Source of the DNA: Rhizobium sp. ASV8
Lineage (GTDB): Bacteria > Pseudomonadota > Alphaproteobacteria > Rhizobiales > Rhizobiaceae
Reading direction: 5' to 3'
DNA length: 64,000 nt
Assembly (NCBI RefSeq): GCF_016429255.1
Contig: NZ_JAELUG010000003.1
Coordinates: 62,001-126,000 of the forward strand
Shown here piece after piece: positions 48,087 through 57,024 of the stretch. The notes under the pieces were generated by a model that was given only the letters and a program-made list of their open reading frames with translations, was not told the DNA's origin and did no database searches. The position numbers and the translations under genes were made by a program. Position 1 is the stretch's first letter. Each line of letters begins with the position of its first letter.

Positions 48087-48341
48087 ATGCTTACGGTCCA
48101 GTTGCATGGCATCAACGATGCAATGGATGCGATGAGCACCAATATCATGATTGCTGGCGCCAAACTCAACATTGTCCACACCAATCCGGCAGTCCGCGAT
48201 TGCTACAGCGGGGCAGGCGACCTCGAGAACAAACGGCTACAGGCAGATATACGGAGGCATACGGGCAGCCGACGGTTCTTGTCGGCGATGCGTCGCGGTC
48301 TTCAGATTAGTTTTGTGCACTTAGCCTTGCTGGCCTGTTGA
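48087..48341 (+). pseudogene. Possible remnant of a methyl-accepting chemotaxis PAS domain
   Basis: In the roughly 620-base gap before the glycan operon a reading frame contains INDAMDAMSTNIMIAGAKLN then IVHTNPAVRDC, which resembles the first PAS helix and strand of chemoreceptors (pattern ALD-xxxTNVMIAD-xxNIVYxNPAV). A following LQADIRRHTG is close to the ADIRK segment. After that the frame becomes unrelated and stops, and no signaling domain is present. This suggests a decayed or truncated fragment. The rest of the gap has no supported gene. Confidence 0.35.
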
Positions 48342-48651
48342 GTCACGCCGTTACATGTCGCGGCTTCTGCAGTTCCTCGATCGACAAGAGACCGGGCACG
48401 TTGCCGAGCCGGTTCCGAAGCCGTCAGCTTTATTCGTCTGAGCGTCAACAAATTGGACTTGGAGATAGTCAGTACATGCGCCTCCTGCCACCCCTGGCAT
48501 GACGAGCAAGGGCAAGGCTGGAGCAAGCTCGGCTCGATAGCCTCCGTAAAAAGGAGAGGGCGATCATTTCTGCAGTCTTACCCTCGCGATCTGTGGTTTG
48601 TCCGCTTGTGCGTGATATGCCCGTCATTGGGCTGGTTTGAAAGAACTCGAT

Positions 48652-49176
48652 ATGACTGATATTTCCTTCTCACCTCTGGCCCAGAGACTGCGGGATGCGG
48701 TGGCCTTTGCGTCCCGGGCTCCTATTGAATTCGGAGCGGACGCGGTCTTGGATCGAGCGAATGATCAGATAGGTATTGGAAAAATTGTCGATCTCCCGCG
48801 GATTCCGGACAGTCGCGGGTCGCTGACTTTCATCGAAGGCGGCGGGCACATACCCTTCGACATAAAGCGGGTCTATTATCTTTATGACGTTCCCGGTGGA
48901 GCAACGCGCGGCGGTCATGCTCACAAGGGCTTGCATCAGCTCTTAATAGCCATGGCAGGCAGCTTCGATATCATTCTTGACAACGGGAAGAAGGCGCAAC
49001 GCCATTCCCTCAATCGCTCCTATTTCGGCCTGCACATCCCTCCTATGACCTGGCGTGAGATGGAGAATTTCTCGTCCGGGGCAGTGTGTCTTGTGCTCGC
49101 CTCGGAGCACTACGACGAAGCCGATTACTATCGCAACTACGAAGCATTTATGGAAGGCGTTCAGGCAAGCCGATGA
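48652..49176 (+). CDS. Sugar 3,4-ketoisomerase-like cupin (FdtA/QdtA family)
   Basis: A 174-residue cupin of the FdtA/QdtA/WxcM-like group. Known members isomerise dTDP-4-keto-6-deoxyglucose to the 3-keto sugar, which is then aminated. The barrel contains DSRGSLTFIEGGGHIPFDIK, then the catalytic His pair in TRGGHAHKGLHQLL. The N-terminal 45 residues are longer than in FdtA. The ATG at 48652 was used; an in-frame TTG is 15 bases upstream. It begins an operon in which every junction overlaps or is within 30 bases. Next is the aminotransferase that would use its product. Confidence 0.85.
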   Translation: MTDISFSPLAQRLRDAVAFASRAPIEFGADAVLDRANDQIGIGKIVDLPRIPDSRGSLTFIEGGGHIPFDIKRVYYLYDVPGGATRGGHAHKGLHQLLIAMAGSFDIILDNGKKAQRHSLNRSYFGLHIPPMTWREMENFSSGAVCLVLASEHYDEADYYRNYEAFMEGVQASR

Positions 49177-50312
49177 CCGGTATTTCATTCTTCGATCTCG
49201 CGAGCGTCAATGCGCCGCTCGCCGCCGATCTCGGCAGAGCGGCTTCAGAAGCGATCGCCAGCGGTTGGTTTATTCTTGGCAGGCGGGTCGAGGCGTTCGA
49301 GGCCGAGTTCGCGGCCTACACCGGAGTTTCGCATGCGATTGGTGTGGCAAGCGGGCTCGACGCGCTCGCGTTGACGCTGCGCGCCTGGAAGCAGCAGGGG
49401 AAGTTGCGCGATGGCGATGGTGTTGTCGTGGCTGCCAACACCTATATTGCAAGTATTCTTGCCATCACGGAAAGTGGTCTTACGCCTGTCCTCGTCGAGC
49501 CGGATGAAGCCACATTCAATCTGTCGGTCGAGGGTGTGCGCTCTGTGTTGTCGCAGAAGCCCAAGGCGGTCATGGCTGTGCATCTCTATGGCCAGCTCTG
49601 CCCGATGCCGCAATTGCGCGCGCTATGCGATGAAAACGGGATGCTGTTGCTTGAAGACAGCGCCCAGGCGCATGGGGCGGTCATTGACGGGCGCAAGGCC
49701 GGCACGTTCGGCCACGCTGCGGGGTTCAGCTTCTATCCCAGCAAAAATCTCGGTGCTCTTGGTGATGGCGGAGCAATCACCACTGCCGATGCCGAGCTGG
49801 CGGACCTGTTGAGAAAGCTGCGCAACTATGGTTCGCATCGCAAATATTATCATGAGCATGTGGGTATCAATAGCCGCCTTGACGAGATGCAGGCTGCCTT
49901 CCTTTCGGTCAAGCTTCCACATCTCGACGCTGGCAATGCAAGGCGGCGGGAAATCGCAAGGCGCTATCGCGACGGGATCACCAACAGGGCAGTTATGGTG
50001 CCTAGTGTCGAGGGAGATGAGGCTGGTCACGTCTGGCATTTATTCGTTGTGCGTTGCAGTCAGCGTGAGGAACTATTCGAGCACCTGCTGACTTCGGGTA
50101 TCCATGCGGCAATACATTATCCCGTCCCCCCGCATCTCCAACCTTGCTACCGCGAGGCGTTGGCCGGCTACGATCTGCCCATGACGGAACGCCTGCACAA
50201 AGAGGTACTCTCGCTTCCTATGAGCCCTGCTCTGACGGATGATGAAGTGCAAAGGGTGATTGCCGTGACCAACGCTTTTCACTCAGACCTCAAGGCAAAT
50301 GCGAATGGCTGA
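49173..50312 (+). CDS. DegT/DnrJ/EryC1/StrS aminotransferase, FdtB/QdtB-like
   Basis: A 379-residue PLP-dependent sugar aminotransferase. The Schiff-base Lys lies in FSFYPSKNLGALGDGG (about residue 186), the cofactor Asp in LEDSAQAHGA (about 160), and substrate-loop features in NYGSHRKYYHEHVGINSRLD. It should transfer an amino group to the C3 keto group made by the preceding enzyme. It starts by an ATGA overlap with the ketoisomerase gene. Neither the nucleotidyltransferase nor the 4,6-dehydratase that would supply dTDP-4-keto-6-deoxyglucose is in this window. Confidence 0.92.
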   Translation: MTGISFFDLASVNAPLAADLGRAASEAIASGWFILGRRVEAFEAEFAAYTGVSHAIGVASGLDALALTLRAWKQQGKLRDGDGVVVAANTYIASILAITESGLTPVLVEPDEATFNLSVEGVRSVLSQKPKAVMAVHLYGQLCPMPQLRALCDENGMLLLEDSAQAHGAVIDGRKAGTFGHAAGFSFYPSKNLGALGDGGAITTADAELADLLRKLRNYGSHRKYYHEHVGINSRLDEMQAAFLSVKLPHLDAGNARRREIARRYRDGITNRAVMVPSVEGDEAGHVWHLFVVRCSQREELFEHLLTSGIHAAIHYPVPPHLQPCYREALAGYDLPMTERLHKEVLSLPMSPALTDDEVQRVIAVTNAFHSDLKANANG

Positions 50313-51060
50313 GACCGTTTCCTTTGACAATATAGGTTTCGAGGACTTCAGAAGGTTTGCTCAGGATGCATCCTTGTCCAAATACGAACGCATCGGGTTC
50401 CCCGATTCATATCGTGAAGGTAAGGAAGCCGCTATTTTCGCGGATATTCGTACCAAGCTGACGAATTTGCAGCGCCATGGTCAGCGATGCCTCGATATCG
50501 GTCCCGGCTGCAGCGATTTGCCCTTGATGCTTATGGCATTGTGCAGCGAGCAGGAGCATGAACTGGTTTTGGTCGACAGCCAGGAAATGCTGGATCTCCT
50601 ACCGCAGGGCGACGGGTCAAGGGTCGAAAAAATTGCCGCCCGCTATCCGGAATGCCCGGCGCTCATATCTGCGTCGCAGGGCCGTTTCGACATCATCCTT
50701 TGCTACAGCGTGCTGCATTACATCATGATCGATGTCGCCTTCTTCCGGTTTCTCGATGTGTCGTTGGCACTACTCGCGCCGGGAGGCCAGATGCTAATCG
50801 GCGACATCCCGAATATTTCCAGGCGCAAACGCTTTTTCGCGAGCGATACGGGAATACGGTTCCATCAGGAATTCATGAAAACCGACGCGGTGCCGTCGGT
50901 CACGTTCAACAAGATAGAGCATGATCACATCGACGATGCGGTCGTGATGGCCATCGTTCAGCGCGCCCGCCTCCAGGGATTTGATGCCTATATCGTACCA
51001 CAGAACGTTGACTTGCCGATGGCAAACCGTCGCGAAGACATTCTTATCGTTCGCCCTTGA
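50299..51060 (+). CDS. SAM-dependent methyltransferase
   Basis: A 253-residue class I methyltransferase. Motif I reads CLDIGPGCSDLPLML (about residue 58) with an acidic strand end LVLVDSQ. Post-motif segments include FDIILCYSVLHYI and LLAPGGQMLIGD. The N-terminal extension (FDNIGFEDFRRFAQDA) is similar to methyltransferases in surface-polysaccharide clusters. It overlaps the aminotransferase gene by 14 bases. Its likely role is N- or O-methylation of the amino sugar, inferred from context only. A second in-frame ATG is two codons later. Confidence 0.85.
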   Translation: MRMAETVSFDNIGFEDFRRFAQDASLSKYERIGFPDSYREGKEAAIFADIRTKLTNLQRHGQRCLDIGPGCSDLPLMLMALCSEQEHELVLVDSQEMLDLLPQGDGSRVEKIAARYPECPALISASQGRFDIILCYSVLHYIMIDVAFFRFLDVSLALLAPGGQMLIGDIPNISRRKRFFASDTGIRFHQEFMKTDAVPSVTFNKIEHDHIDDAVVMAIVQRARLQGFDAYIVPQNVDLPMANRREDILIVRP

Positions 51061-51089
51061 ATGGGCCTTTCCAGAAGAGGCAAGCCGGC

Positions 51090-51770
51090 ATGATGAAAAC
51101 GAAGAGACTTTTTATTGTCGGTGACAGCGCATTCGCCGAGATTGCCTATGAATATTTTATGGCCGATTCAGACTATGAAGTCGTCGGGTTTGCGGTCGAG
51201 GCTGCATATCTGAAGCAAAGCGAGCTGTTCGGGCTTCCAGTCGTGCCGCTCGAACAGGTCGGGCAGCATTTTCAGCCTGAAGATACTGAGTTCTATGCGG
51301 CTATCGTCTACTCTCAGCTGAACCGCTTGCGCCATCGTCTCTACACTGAAGTCAAGGCATTGGGGTATCGCCCCGCCAGCTATATAAGCAGCCGTGCATT
51401 TGTCTGGAGGAATGTTGCGCTTGGGGAACATTGCTTTATCTTCGAGGATAATACCGTCCAGCCGTTCGTCACCATCGGTGATAACGTCGTGCTCTGGAGC
51501 GGTAATCACATCGGGCATCATAGCCGGGTTGAAGATAATTGCTTCATATCGTCCCACGTCGTTATTTCCGGTTTCTGCAATATCGGCTGCAATAGCTTTC
51601 TCGGTGTAAACGCTACGATTGCCAACAATATCACGGTTGGTGCCGACAATTGGGTCGGCCCCTCGGCGACAATCATGAAGGATACCGATAAGGGTGCGTT
51701 CTTCAGGACTGTGCATAGCGAGGTTGCCAAAATCAGCGCCCCGCGCTTTTTCAGAATAGCTGGAGAATGA
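51090..51770 (+). CDS. Sugar O/N-acyltransferase, NeuD/PglD-like hexapeptide family
   Basis: A 226-residue protein with an N-terminal Rossmann-like domain (RLFIVGDSAFAEIAYEYFMA) and a C-terminal left-handed beta helix (about residues 100-215) with hexapeptide repeats. The catalytic His is in WSGNHIGHHSRVED. This is the NeuD/PglD architecture that acetylates an amino sugar with acetyl-CoA, so the product after the aminotransferase is probably an N-acetylated 3-amino sugar. Two adjacent ATG codons (51090, 51093) could serve as start. Confidence 0.88.
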   Translation: MMKTKRLFIVGDSAFAEIAYEYFMADSDYEVVGFAVEAAYLKQSELFGLPVVPLEQVGQHFQPEDTEFYAAIVYSQLNRLRHRLYTEVKALGYRPASYISSRAFVWRNVALGEHCFIFEDNTVQPFVTIGDNVVLWSGNHIGHHSRVEDNCFISSHVVISGFCNIGCNSFLGVNATIANNITVGADNWVGPSATIMKDTDKGAFFRTVHSEVAKISAPRFFRIAGE

Positions 51771-51773
51771 GCG

Positions 51774-52700
51774 ATGCAATGGGAGAAACTCGGGGTCATT
51801 TGGTCTCCCCCGGGCAACAAGGCATGGGCGCGAAAATATGCAACATGCCCGACGCCCCTCTGGCGCAAGGATGGCTCACTGCGTCTCTATATCCAATGTC
51901 GCGATGATCTCAATGTTGGAAGGGTCGGCTACGTCGATGTCGATCCCGACAACCCTTTACGCATAATATCTGTATCCGAGGAGCCGGTTCTCGATCGCGG
52001 TGTTTCCGGTGCATTCGACGATAACGGCGTTTTCCAGACGTCGGTTGTGCGCGTGCCGGATGGACGTATCTTTATGTATTACGTCGGTTTCGAGCTTTGC
52101 CACCAGATCCGTTACCGTTTGCTGACCGGCCTCGCCATCAGCCAAGATGACGGCTGCTCGTTCGAGCGGGTTGCCAACACACCAATCCTCGAACGCTCTT
52201 CTTCTGAGTTGCATATCCGTTGCGGCCCATGTGTTTTGCCCCCTGAAGGCAATGGGAATTTCCGCATGTGGTATGTTGCGGGAAGTGAGTGGGAAGAGAT
52301 CGATGGCAAGTCCATGCCCCTTTACGATCTGCGCTATATCGAGTCGCCCGACGGCATAGTTTGGCCGCGTGAGGGGCAAGTAATCATGAATATCAATCAC
52401 AACAATGAGCACGGCTTCGGTCGCCCGTGGATCGTTCCATCCGCGAACGGCTACCGAATGTTTTACAGCATACGGGGCCGCATGCCGCGAGCCTACTATC
52501 TCGGCTATGCGGAATCGAAAGACGGTCTGCAATGGGCGCGTAAGGATGATCTGATGAATCTGGATGCCGCAGAAACTGGCTGGGATAGCGAGTCGATCGA
52601 GTATTCAGCTGTTGTCAGTTATAATGGTCAAACATACTGCTTCTATAACGGCAACGACTTCGGGGTGACCGGCTTCGGCGTCGCCAGATTGGTACAATGA
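51774..52700 (+). CDS. GH43/GH32-like beta-propeller protein
   Basis: A 308-residue protein with repeating blade signatures such as GYAESKDGLQWARKDD, YIESPDGIVWPREG and AISQDDGCSFERV. This is the five-bladed propeller pattern of GH43/GH32/DUF1861-like glycan enzymes or binding proteins. There is no signal peptide, so it acts in the cytoplasm. Candidate acidic catalytic residues are in FDDNGVFQTSVV and HIRCGPCVL but could not be confirmed. It is 3 bases after the acyltransferase gene. Glycosidase, sugar-nucleotide phosphorylase or regulator are all possible. Confidence 0.7.
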   Translation: MQWEKLGVIWSPPGNKAWARKYATCPTPLWRKDGSLRLYIQCRDDLNVGRVGYVDVDPDNPLRIISVSEEPVLDRGVSGAFDDNGVFQTSVVRVPDGRIFMYYVGFELCHQIRYRLLTGLAISQDDGCSFERVANTPILERSSSELHIRCGPCVLPPEGNGNFRMWYVAGSEWEEIDGKSMPLYDLRYIESPDGIVWPREGQVIMNINHNNEHGFGRPWIVPSANGYRMFYSIRGRMPRAYYLGYAESKDGLQWARKDDLMNLDAAETGWDSESIEYSAVVSYNGQTYCFYNGNDFGVTGFGVARLVQ

Positions 52701-53674
52701 CCTGGTCGATCATTCCTTTTGATGACAGTTATCGGCAACTATGGGACGACTGGTGTGCGGGAGCGGTCAATGGCACATTCTTGCATACGCGCCGCTTTCT
52801 GAGCTATCACGGTAGCCGTTTCGCGGATGCCTCGGTGATGGTGTTCCACGACGGCAGGCTCGCAGGCGTCTTGCCGGCAGCTCTTGCCCCGGGAAATCCT
52901 AAGAAGGTCGTCAGCCATCCTGGCGCCACCTATGGTGGCGTCGTGCATAACGGACGTATGGGTGGTGAAAAAATGCTCGCCGCAATGCGGGCGATCGTTG
53001 ACCATTACCGGACGCTGGGCGTCGAAACGCTTCTCTACAAGGTTGTTCCCAATGCTTATGCCCAAGTTCCCTCACAGGACGATCTCTATGCCCTGTTTCG
53101 GCTGCGAGCACAGCTTGTGCGACGTGACTTGTCATCGACCATCGACCTCTCTAATCGCCTGCCCCTCACGGATCTGCGCAAGCGCAGCCTGAAAAAAGCG
53201 CTCAAACAAGTCACATTGAGTGCCGAAAGCCGATTTCTTCCCGATCTATGGAATGTTCTGAGCGAGAACCTGGCCCGAAAACACGAGGCAAAGCCTGTTC
53301 ATTCCATGGGCGAACTTCGCCTCCTGATTGACCTCTTTCCGGAGAATATCTCCATACGATGCGCTCTTCAGGATGAAAACGTCGTTGCGGGTATCGTTGT
53401 ATTTCATTCACCCGTGGTCTGGCATGCGCAATACATCGCGTCCAGCGAGGTTGGGTATGATGTTTCGGCCCTCGATGCGGTGTTTGCTGCGTCCATAGAG
53501 GAAGCCGGCAATACGGGCGCCAGATATTTTGATTTTGGTATAAGCAACGAGAGCGGCGGCCTGGTGCTCAACGAAGGGCTTTATAATTTCAAGTCCGGAT
53601 TTGGCGGCGGCGGCATGGTGCATGATTTCTATGAGGTCGACATCGCCTGCTCCGCCCAAACACGAACCGCATAG
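52697..53674 (+). CDS. FemAB/GNAT-like acyltransferase
   Basis: A 325-residue protein of the Acetyltransf_6 / FemAB-like GNAT group often found in exopolysaccharide clusters. The N-terminal half contains WCAGAVNGTFLHTRRFLSYH, the C-terminal half the typical end FDFGISNESGGLVLNEG then FKSGFGGGG. It probably transfers an acyl or aminoacyl group to the amino sugar. It starts by an ATGA overlap with the propeller gene. A second acyltransferase beside the NeuD-like one suggests two different modifications. Confidence 0.78.
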   Translation: MTWSIIPFDDSYRQLWDDWCAGAVNGTFLHTRRFLSYHGSRFADASVMVFHDGRLAGVLPAALAPGNPKKVVSHPGATYGGVVHNGRMGGEKMLAAMRAIVDHYRTLGVETLLYKVVPNAYAQVPSQDDLYALFRLRAQLVRRDLSSTIDLSNRLPLTDLRKRSLKKALKQVTLSAESRFLPDLWNVLSENLARKHEAKPVHSMGELRLLIDLFPENISIRCALQDENVVAGIVVFHSPVVWHAQYIASSEVGYDVSALDAVFAASIEEAGNTGARYFDFGISNESGGLVLNEGLYNFKSGFGGGGMVHDFYEVDIACSAQTRTA

Positions 53675-53694
53675 CTCGCGGCGGGAGAAACTAC

Positions 53695-55953
53695 TTGCAA
53701 GTCAATATCGAGAATCTTGAGGAAGAACTCGCGCGATTTTATAGTGCGAAAGATTTCGAGACAATGGCGCAGACTATTCGTCACCTGTTTCGTATGCTGC
53801 GGCAAGACCAGCGCATGTTCGGCATGGCGCTTTATGAACCGGTATCAGATCGCTATCTCTATCGCATCGCCCACTTGTTACATCGGCGACAGTCTGCTGT
53901 TTTGAATGCGAATACCGTGATGCATGTCATTTCGCAGGTCTATACCACCGGTGGCCACACACGTGTGTTCGAGGACATCGTCTCAGCCATGCCAGAGAAG
54001 AAGCATGTCCTGATCATGACGAACGCCACGGAACACTACACAGGATATTTGCGCCTGCCGGATCTACTGGAAGAGCGTTTCAGGAAGTTGGGTGTCGAGG
54101 TCATCTTTCTCCAGAAGGGAGGCTTGCTGGATCGCATTTATGAATTGCTCGATCATGTAGATCATTTCGCTCCGCAGACCATTTTCCTCAATGCGCATCA
54201 TGAAGACGTCATTGCATATGGTGCGATATGCGGCGATACGGCACCGCGTGTACACTTCCTTCATCATGCCGATCACCACCCAAGCCTGGGTGCGACGCGT
54301 CCGGACTATGAGCATGTCGATCTGACCGCGGAGTGCCATCGGTTTTGTTGCACGCATGTCGTCCCTGCACCTTCAATGCTCAATATGACGGTTACTGACA
54401 AAGGAGCTATCTACGCCGTACCACAGGGTCCGATTACCGGAGCGACGTCCGGCGCCCATCATAAGTTCCACGGCAAACTGCTGTTCAGCTATCCGGAACT
54501 TCTGGCAGCAATGTTCAAAAGTGGGCTCGAAAAGTTCTACCATATAGGCGACTTGTCAGCGACGGAAATCGAGCATATTCGCAAGGAAGTCGTCCTCAAT
54601 GGAGCCGATCCCGACCGCATCGTTTTTACCGGCAACGTTCCCTCGCTCGCGGATTTCCTGAAAGAGCTGACGCCCCATTTTTATATGGAGTCGCATCCCG
54701 TCGGTGGTGGCAAGGCCCGCATTGAGGTCATGAGTTTGAGATTGCCCGTTCTGCGCGCAGAACCGGATGAAAAAATACCGCTCTTTCGATGGGTGGACAA
54801 TAAGATCGGCTCGGCTGTACTCATCACCACGCTTGATGAGGTAGCCGCGAAATTACAGGAACTTCTGCAAAACAGGGAGCGGATCGCCGACGAAAATAGG
54901 CTCTTTTACGAAGAAAATCATCGACCAGAGCGGTTCCGCGATACATTGCTTGCCATGACCGAAATCTTGCCGGAAGGTGCGCGGCCTCCCGTACCTGACG
55001 ACTATAAAGACGCCGGCGATCTGACGTTGATGTCAACTCACGAGATCCGAGCGCTGGACACTGAGCTTGATCGTCGCGCGGGGACCGGGCATCCTGCCAG
55101 CATACTCAAGCCAGAGGTTCAGTCGCCAGCCGGAACGGCCGTTAGCGGACATGAAGGCTATCTGTTCATCGGCAATGGTACGAACCGATGGGAAGAACAG
55201 TTTCTCGGCACGCTCGATCCGGGTGTCGATTGGCTTGGGGCATGGTCGGAGCTTCTTGATAGACGCCAGTCAATGGCGCAAGCCGCCGGGGTGTCGCTTT
55301 GGAATCTCGTCATCCCGGAAAAGCAGTCCGTTCTGACCAGAAAACGCTGGCCAGATTTTCCAGATGCCGAAATTGCACGCCCAATCCTCAAGCTGCTGGA
55401 CAAGGTGGAGATAGACAAACATCTGATGTATCCGGACAGGACACTCTTGACTGCGACCGCCAGTTCACCGGTTTTCTTCAGACACAACTCTCATTGGACG
55501 GCATCCGGTTGCCTGGCTGTTATCCGGTTGCTGATGATGGCATTCTCTTCAACGGTGGACGTGGATACTCTGAAGTTCAAGGTCGAGCGCCGGACCCTCG
55601 CGCATGATCTGACGGTTCATTTCTTCGATCCGGCTCCGGAGGAAGAGGTTGTCAACCTCGCCGCATGCGGCAAGGTCGTGGCTGACAATCGGATGTACCA
55701 GCTTCAGGGGCGGCATACCGGGAGCAGCTACAAACTGGAGAATCTGTCTGCGCCGGAGAAAAGGTCTGTGATGATCTTCGGGGACAGTTATTCCTACGAT
55801 GCAGGCCTCTCCTATGCTCTCTCGGCCATATTCTCCACGGTTAGCTTCATATGGTCTAAGGATATCCTGTGGAGCGAGGTCACGGCACAGAAGCCCGATA
55901 TCGTGCTGTGGGAGAGCGCCGAGCGCTACATTCTGACGGTTCCCACAGACTGA
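53695..55953 (+). CDS. Fused glycosyltransferase and AlgX/AlgJ-like SGNH acetyltransferase
   Basis: A 752-residue protein with two unrelated halves. Residues 1-430 look like a GT-B glycosyltransferase (ISQVYTTGGHTRVFEDIVSA near 80 and a C-terminal lobe with ESHPVGGGKARIEVMSLRLP near 355). Residues 480-752 match the AlgX/AlgJ SGNH acetyltransferase fold: GYLFIGNGTNRWEEQFLGTL, a His region RHNSHWTASG near 600 and the Ser motif IFGDSYSYDAG near 695. The classical DxHW dyad here reads NSHW, with Asn for Asp. The start is TTG at 53695, supported by GGGAG 7 bases before it; the next ATG (53763) would trim 23 residues. There is no signal or membrane segment, so acetylation would happen in the cytoplasm. 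Confidence 0.75.
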   Translation: MQVNIENLEEELARFYSAKDFETMAQTIRHLFRMLRQDQRMFGMALYEPVSDRYLYRIAHLLHRRQSAVLNANTVMHVISQVYTTGGHTRVFEDIVSAMPEKKHVLIMTNATEHYTGYLRLPDLLEERFRKLGVEVIFLQKGGLLDRIYELLDHVDHFAPQTIFLNAHHEDVIAYGAICGDTAPRVHFLHHADHHPSLGATRPDYEHVDLTAECHRFCCTHVVPAPSMLNMTVTDKGAIYAVPQGPITGATSGAHHKFHGKLLFSYPELLAAMFKSGLEKFYHIGDLSATEIEHIRKEVVLNGADPDRIVFTGNVPSLADFLKELTPHFYMESHPVGGGKARIEVMSLRLPVLRAEPDEKIPLFRWVDNKIGSAVLITTLDEVAAKLQELLQNRERIADENRLFYEENHRPERFRDTLLAMTEILPEGARPPVPDDYKDAGDLTLMSTHEIRALDTELDRRAGTGHPASILKPEVQSPAGTAVSGHEGYLFIGNGTNRWEEQFLGTLDPGVDWLGAWSELLDRRQSMAQAAGVSLWNLVIPEKQSVLTRKRWPDFPDAEIARPILKLLDKVEIDKHLMYPDRTLLTATASSPVFFRHNSHWTASGCLAVIRLLMMAFSSTVDVDTLKFKVERRTLAHDLTVHFFDPAPEEEVVNLAACGKVVADNRMYQLQGRHTGSSYKLENLSAPEKRSVMIFGDSYSYDAGLSYALSAIFSTVSFIWSKDILWSEVTAQKPDIVLWESAERYILTVPTD

Positions 55954-56160
55954 TCGGTCAGAATCGGAATGGGCTTGGCTAGCGGAACGATCCGCTTGAG
56001 ACCCGCTGACGTCGCGAGACGACTGGCGCCGCCGCGGCGGTCCACAGGGGCTGCGGCGTGGCGCGTATTGCTTCTTGCCTTTCAATGGCCGATTGATCGG
56101 TTCCATATTGGCTGACATAGTTCCGACGCACATCCGCCCATAGCAAGCAAAGATCCATCG

Positions 56161-57009
56161 ATGACCGAATCTGCCAATCCCTCCGCATTGTCCGTTTCCG
56201 CTCGCCCCTTGGCGAAGATCAGCCTGAAATGGGGCATGGTCGAAGAGCCTTCGCTTTCTATTCTGGAAAAGTTCCAACTGTTGCGGGATCTCGGCTATGA
56301 CGGGGTTGAGCTCGACTCGCCCAATGATTTGCCGCTCGACGAGGTTCTGAACGCCTGCGACAAGACAGGTCTTGCTATCCCCGGCCTCGTCAATGCCGTG
56401 CACTGGAAGCATCCCCTAACGGATCCCGATCCGTCAGCGCGTCAGGCCTGTGTCGATGCGATGGTCAAATCGCTCCATGAGGCAAAGCTCTACGGAGCCA
56501 CGACGGTGCTGCTCGTTCCCGGCGTCGTCAATGCAGGTACAAGTTACAAGACCGCTTACGAAAGAGCCGGCGAGGAAATCGCCAAGATCTTGCCCGCCGC
56601 GGAAGCGAGCGGCATATCGATCGCGCTCGAAAACGTGTGGAACGATTTTCTGCTGAGCCCACTCGAAGCGGCTGGCTTCATCGATCGCTTCGACCATCCG
56701 AAGCTCGGCTGGTATTTCGATGTCGGCAACGTCCTCCGCTACGGCAGACCGACGCACTGGATCGAGGCGCTCGGCAAGCGCATCCTGAAGGTCGACATCA
56801 AGGAATACAGCCTTGAGAAGATGAACAGCGAGGGCCCGTGGAAGGGCTTCGATGTCGAGCTGGGCGAGGGCGACTGCGATTGGGCTGAAGTCAACAGGGC
56901 CCTGACTGATGTCGGCTATTCCGGCTGGGCCTCGATCGAGGTGCCGGGAGGCGATCGGAAACGCCTCGCCGATCTCAAGAAGCGCGTCGACCGCATCGCC
57001 GCGCTCTGA
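56161..57009 (+). CDS. TIM-barrel sugar isomerase/epimerase (AP-endonuclease-2 family)
   Basis: A 282-residue xylose-isomerase-like TIM-barrel protein. Metal ligands are expected in the ALENVWNDF, DVGNVLRYG and KVDIKEYS segments (Glu, Asp/His and Asp). The N-terminal stretch ILEKFQLLRDLGYDGVELDS is typical of the family. Members epimerise or isomerise sugars, and some cleave glycosides after oxidation to keto sugars. Its start is 207 bases from the glycan operon. A second family member and a GMC oxidoreductase lie just downstream, so these three probably form a pathway. Confidence 0.85.
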   Translation: MTESANPSALSVSARPLAKISLKWGMVEEPSLSILEKFQLLRDLGYDGVELDSPNDLPLDEVLNACDKTGLAIPGLVNAVHWKHPLTDPDPSARQACVDAMVKSLHEAKLYGATTVLLVPGVVNAGTSYKTAYERAGEEIAKILPAAEASGISIALENVWNDFLLSPLEAAGFIDRFDHPKLGWYFDVGNVLRYGRPTHWIEALGKRILKVDIKEYSLEKMNSEGPWKGFDVELGEGDCDWAEVNRALTDVGYSGWASIEVPGGDRKRLADLKKRVDRIAAL

Positions 57010-57024
57010 TTTTCAGATTGCAAG

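Noticed and set aside
56029-56040. Palindrome CCGCCGCGGCGG near the end of the glycan operon
   Set aside because: Low-complexity GC palindromes are expected by chance at this base composition, and no U-run follows.
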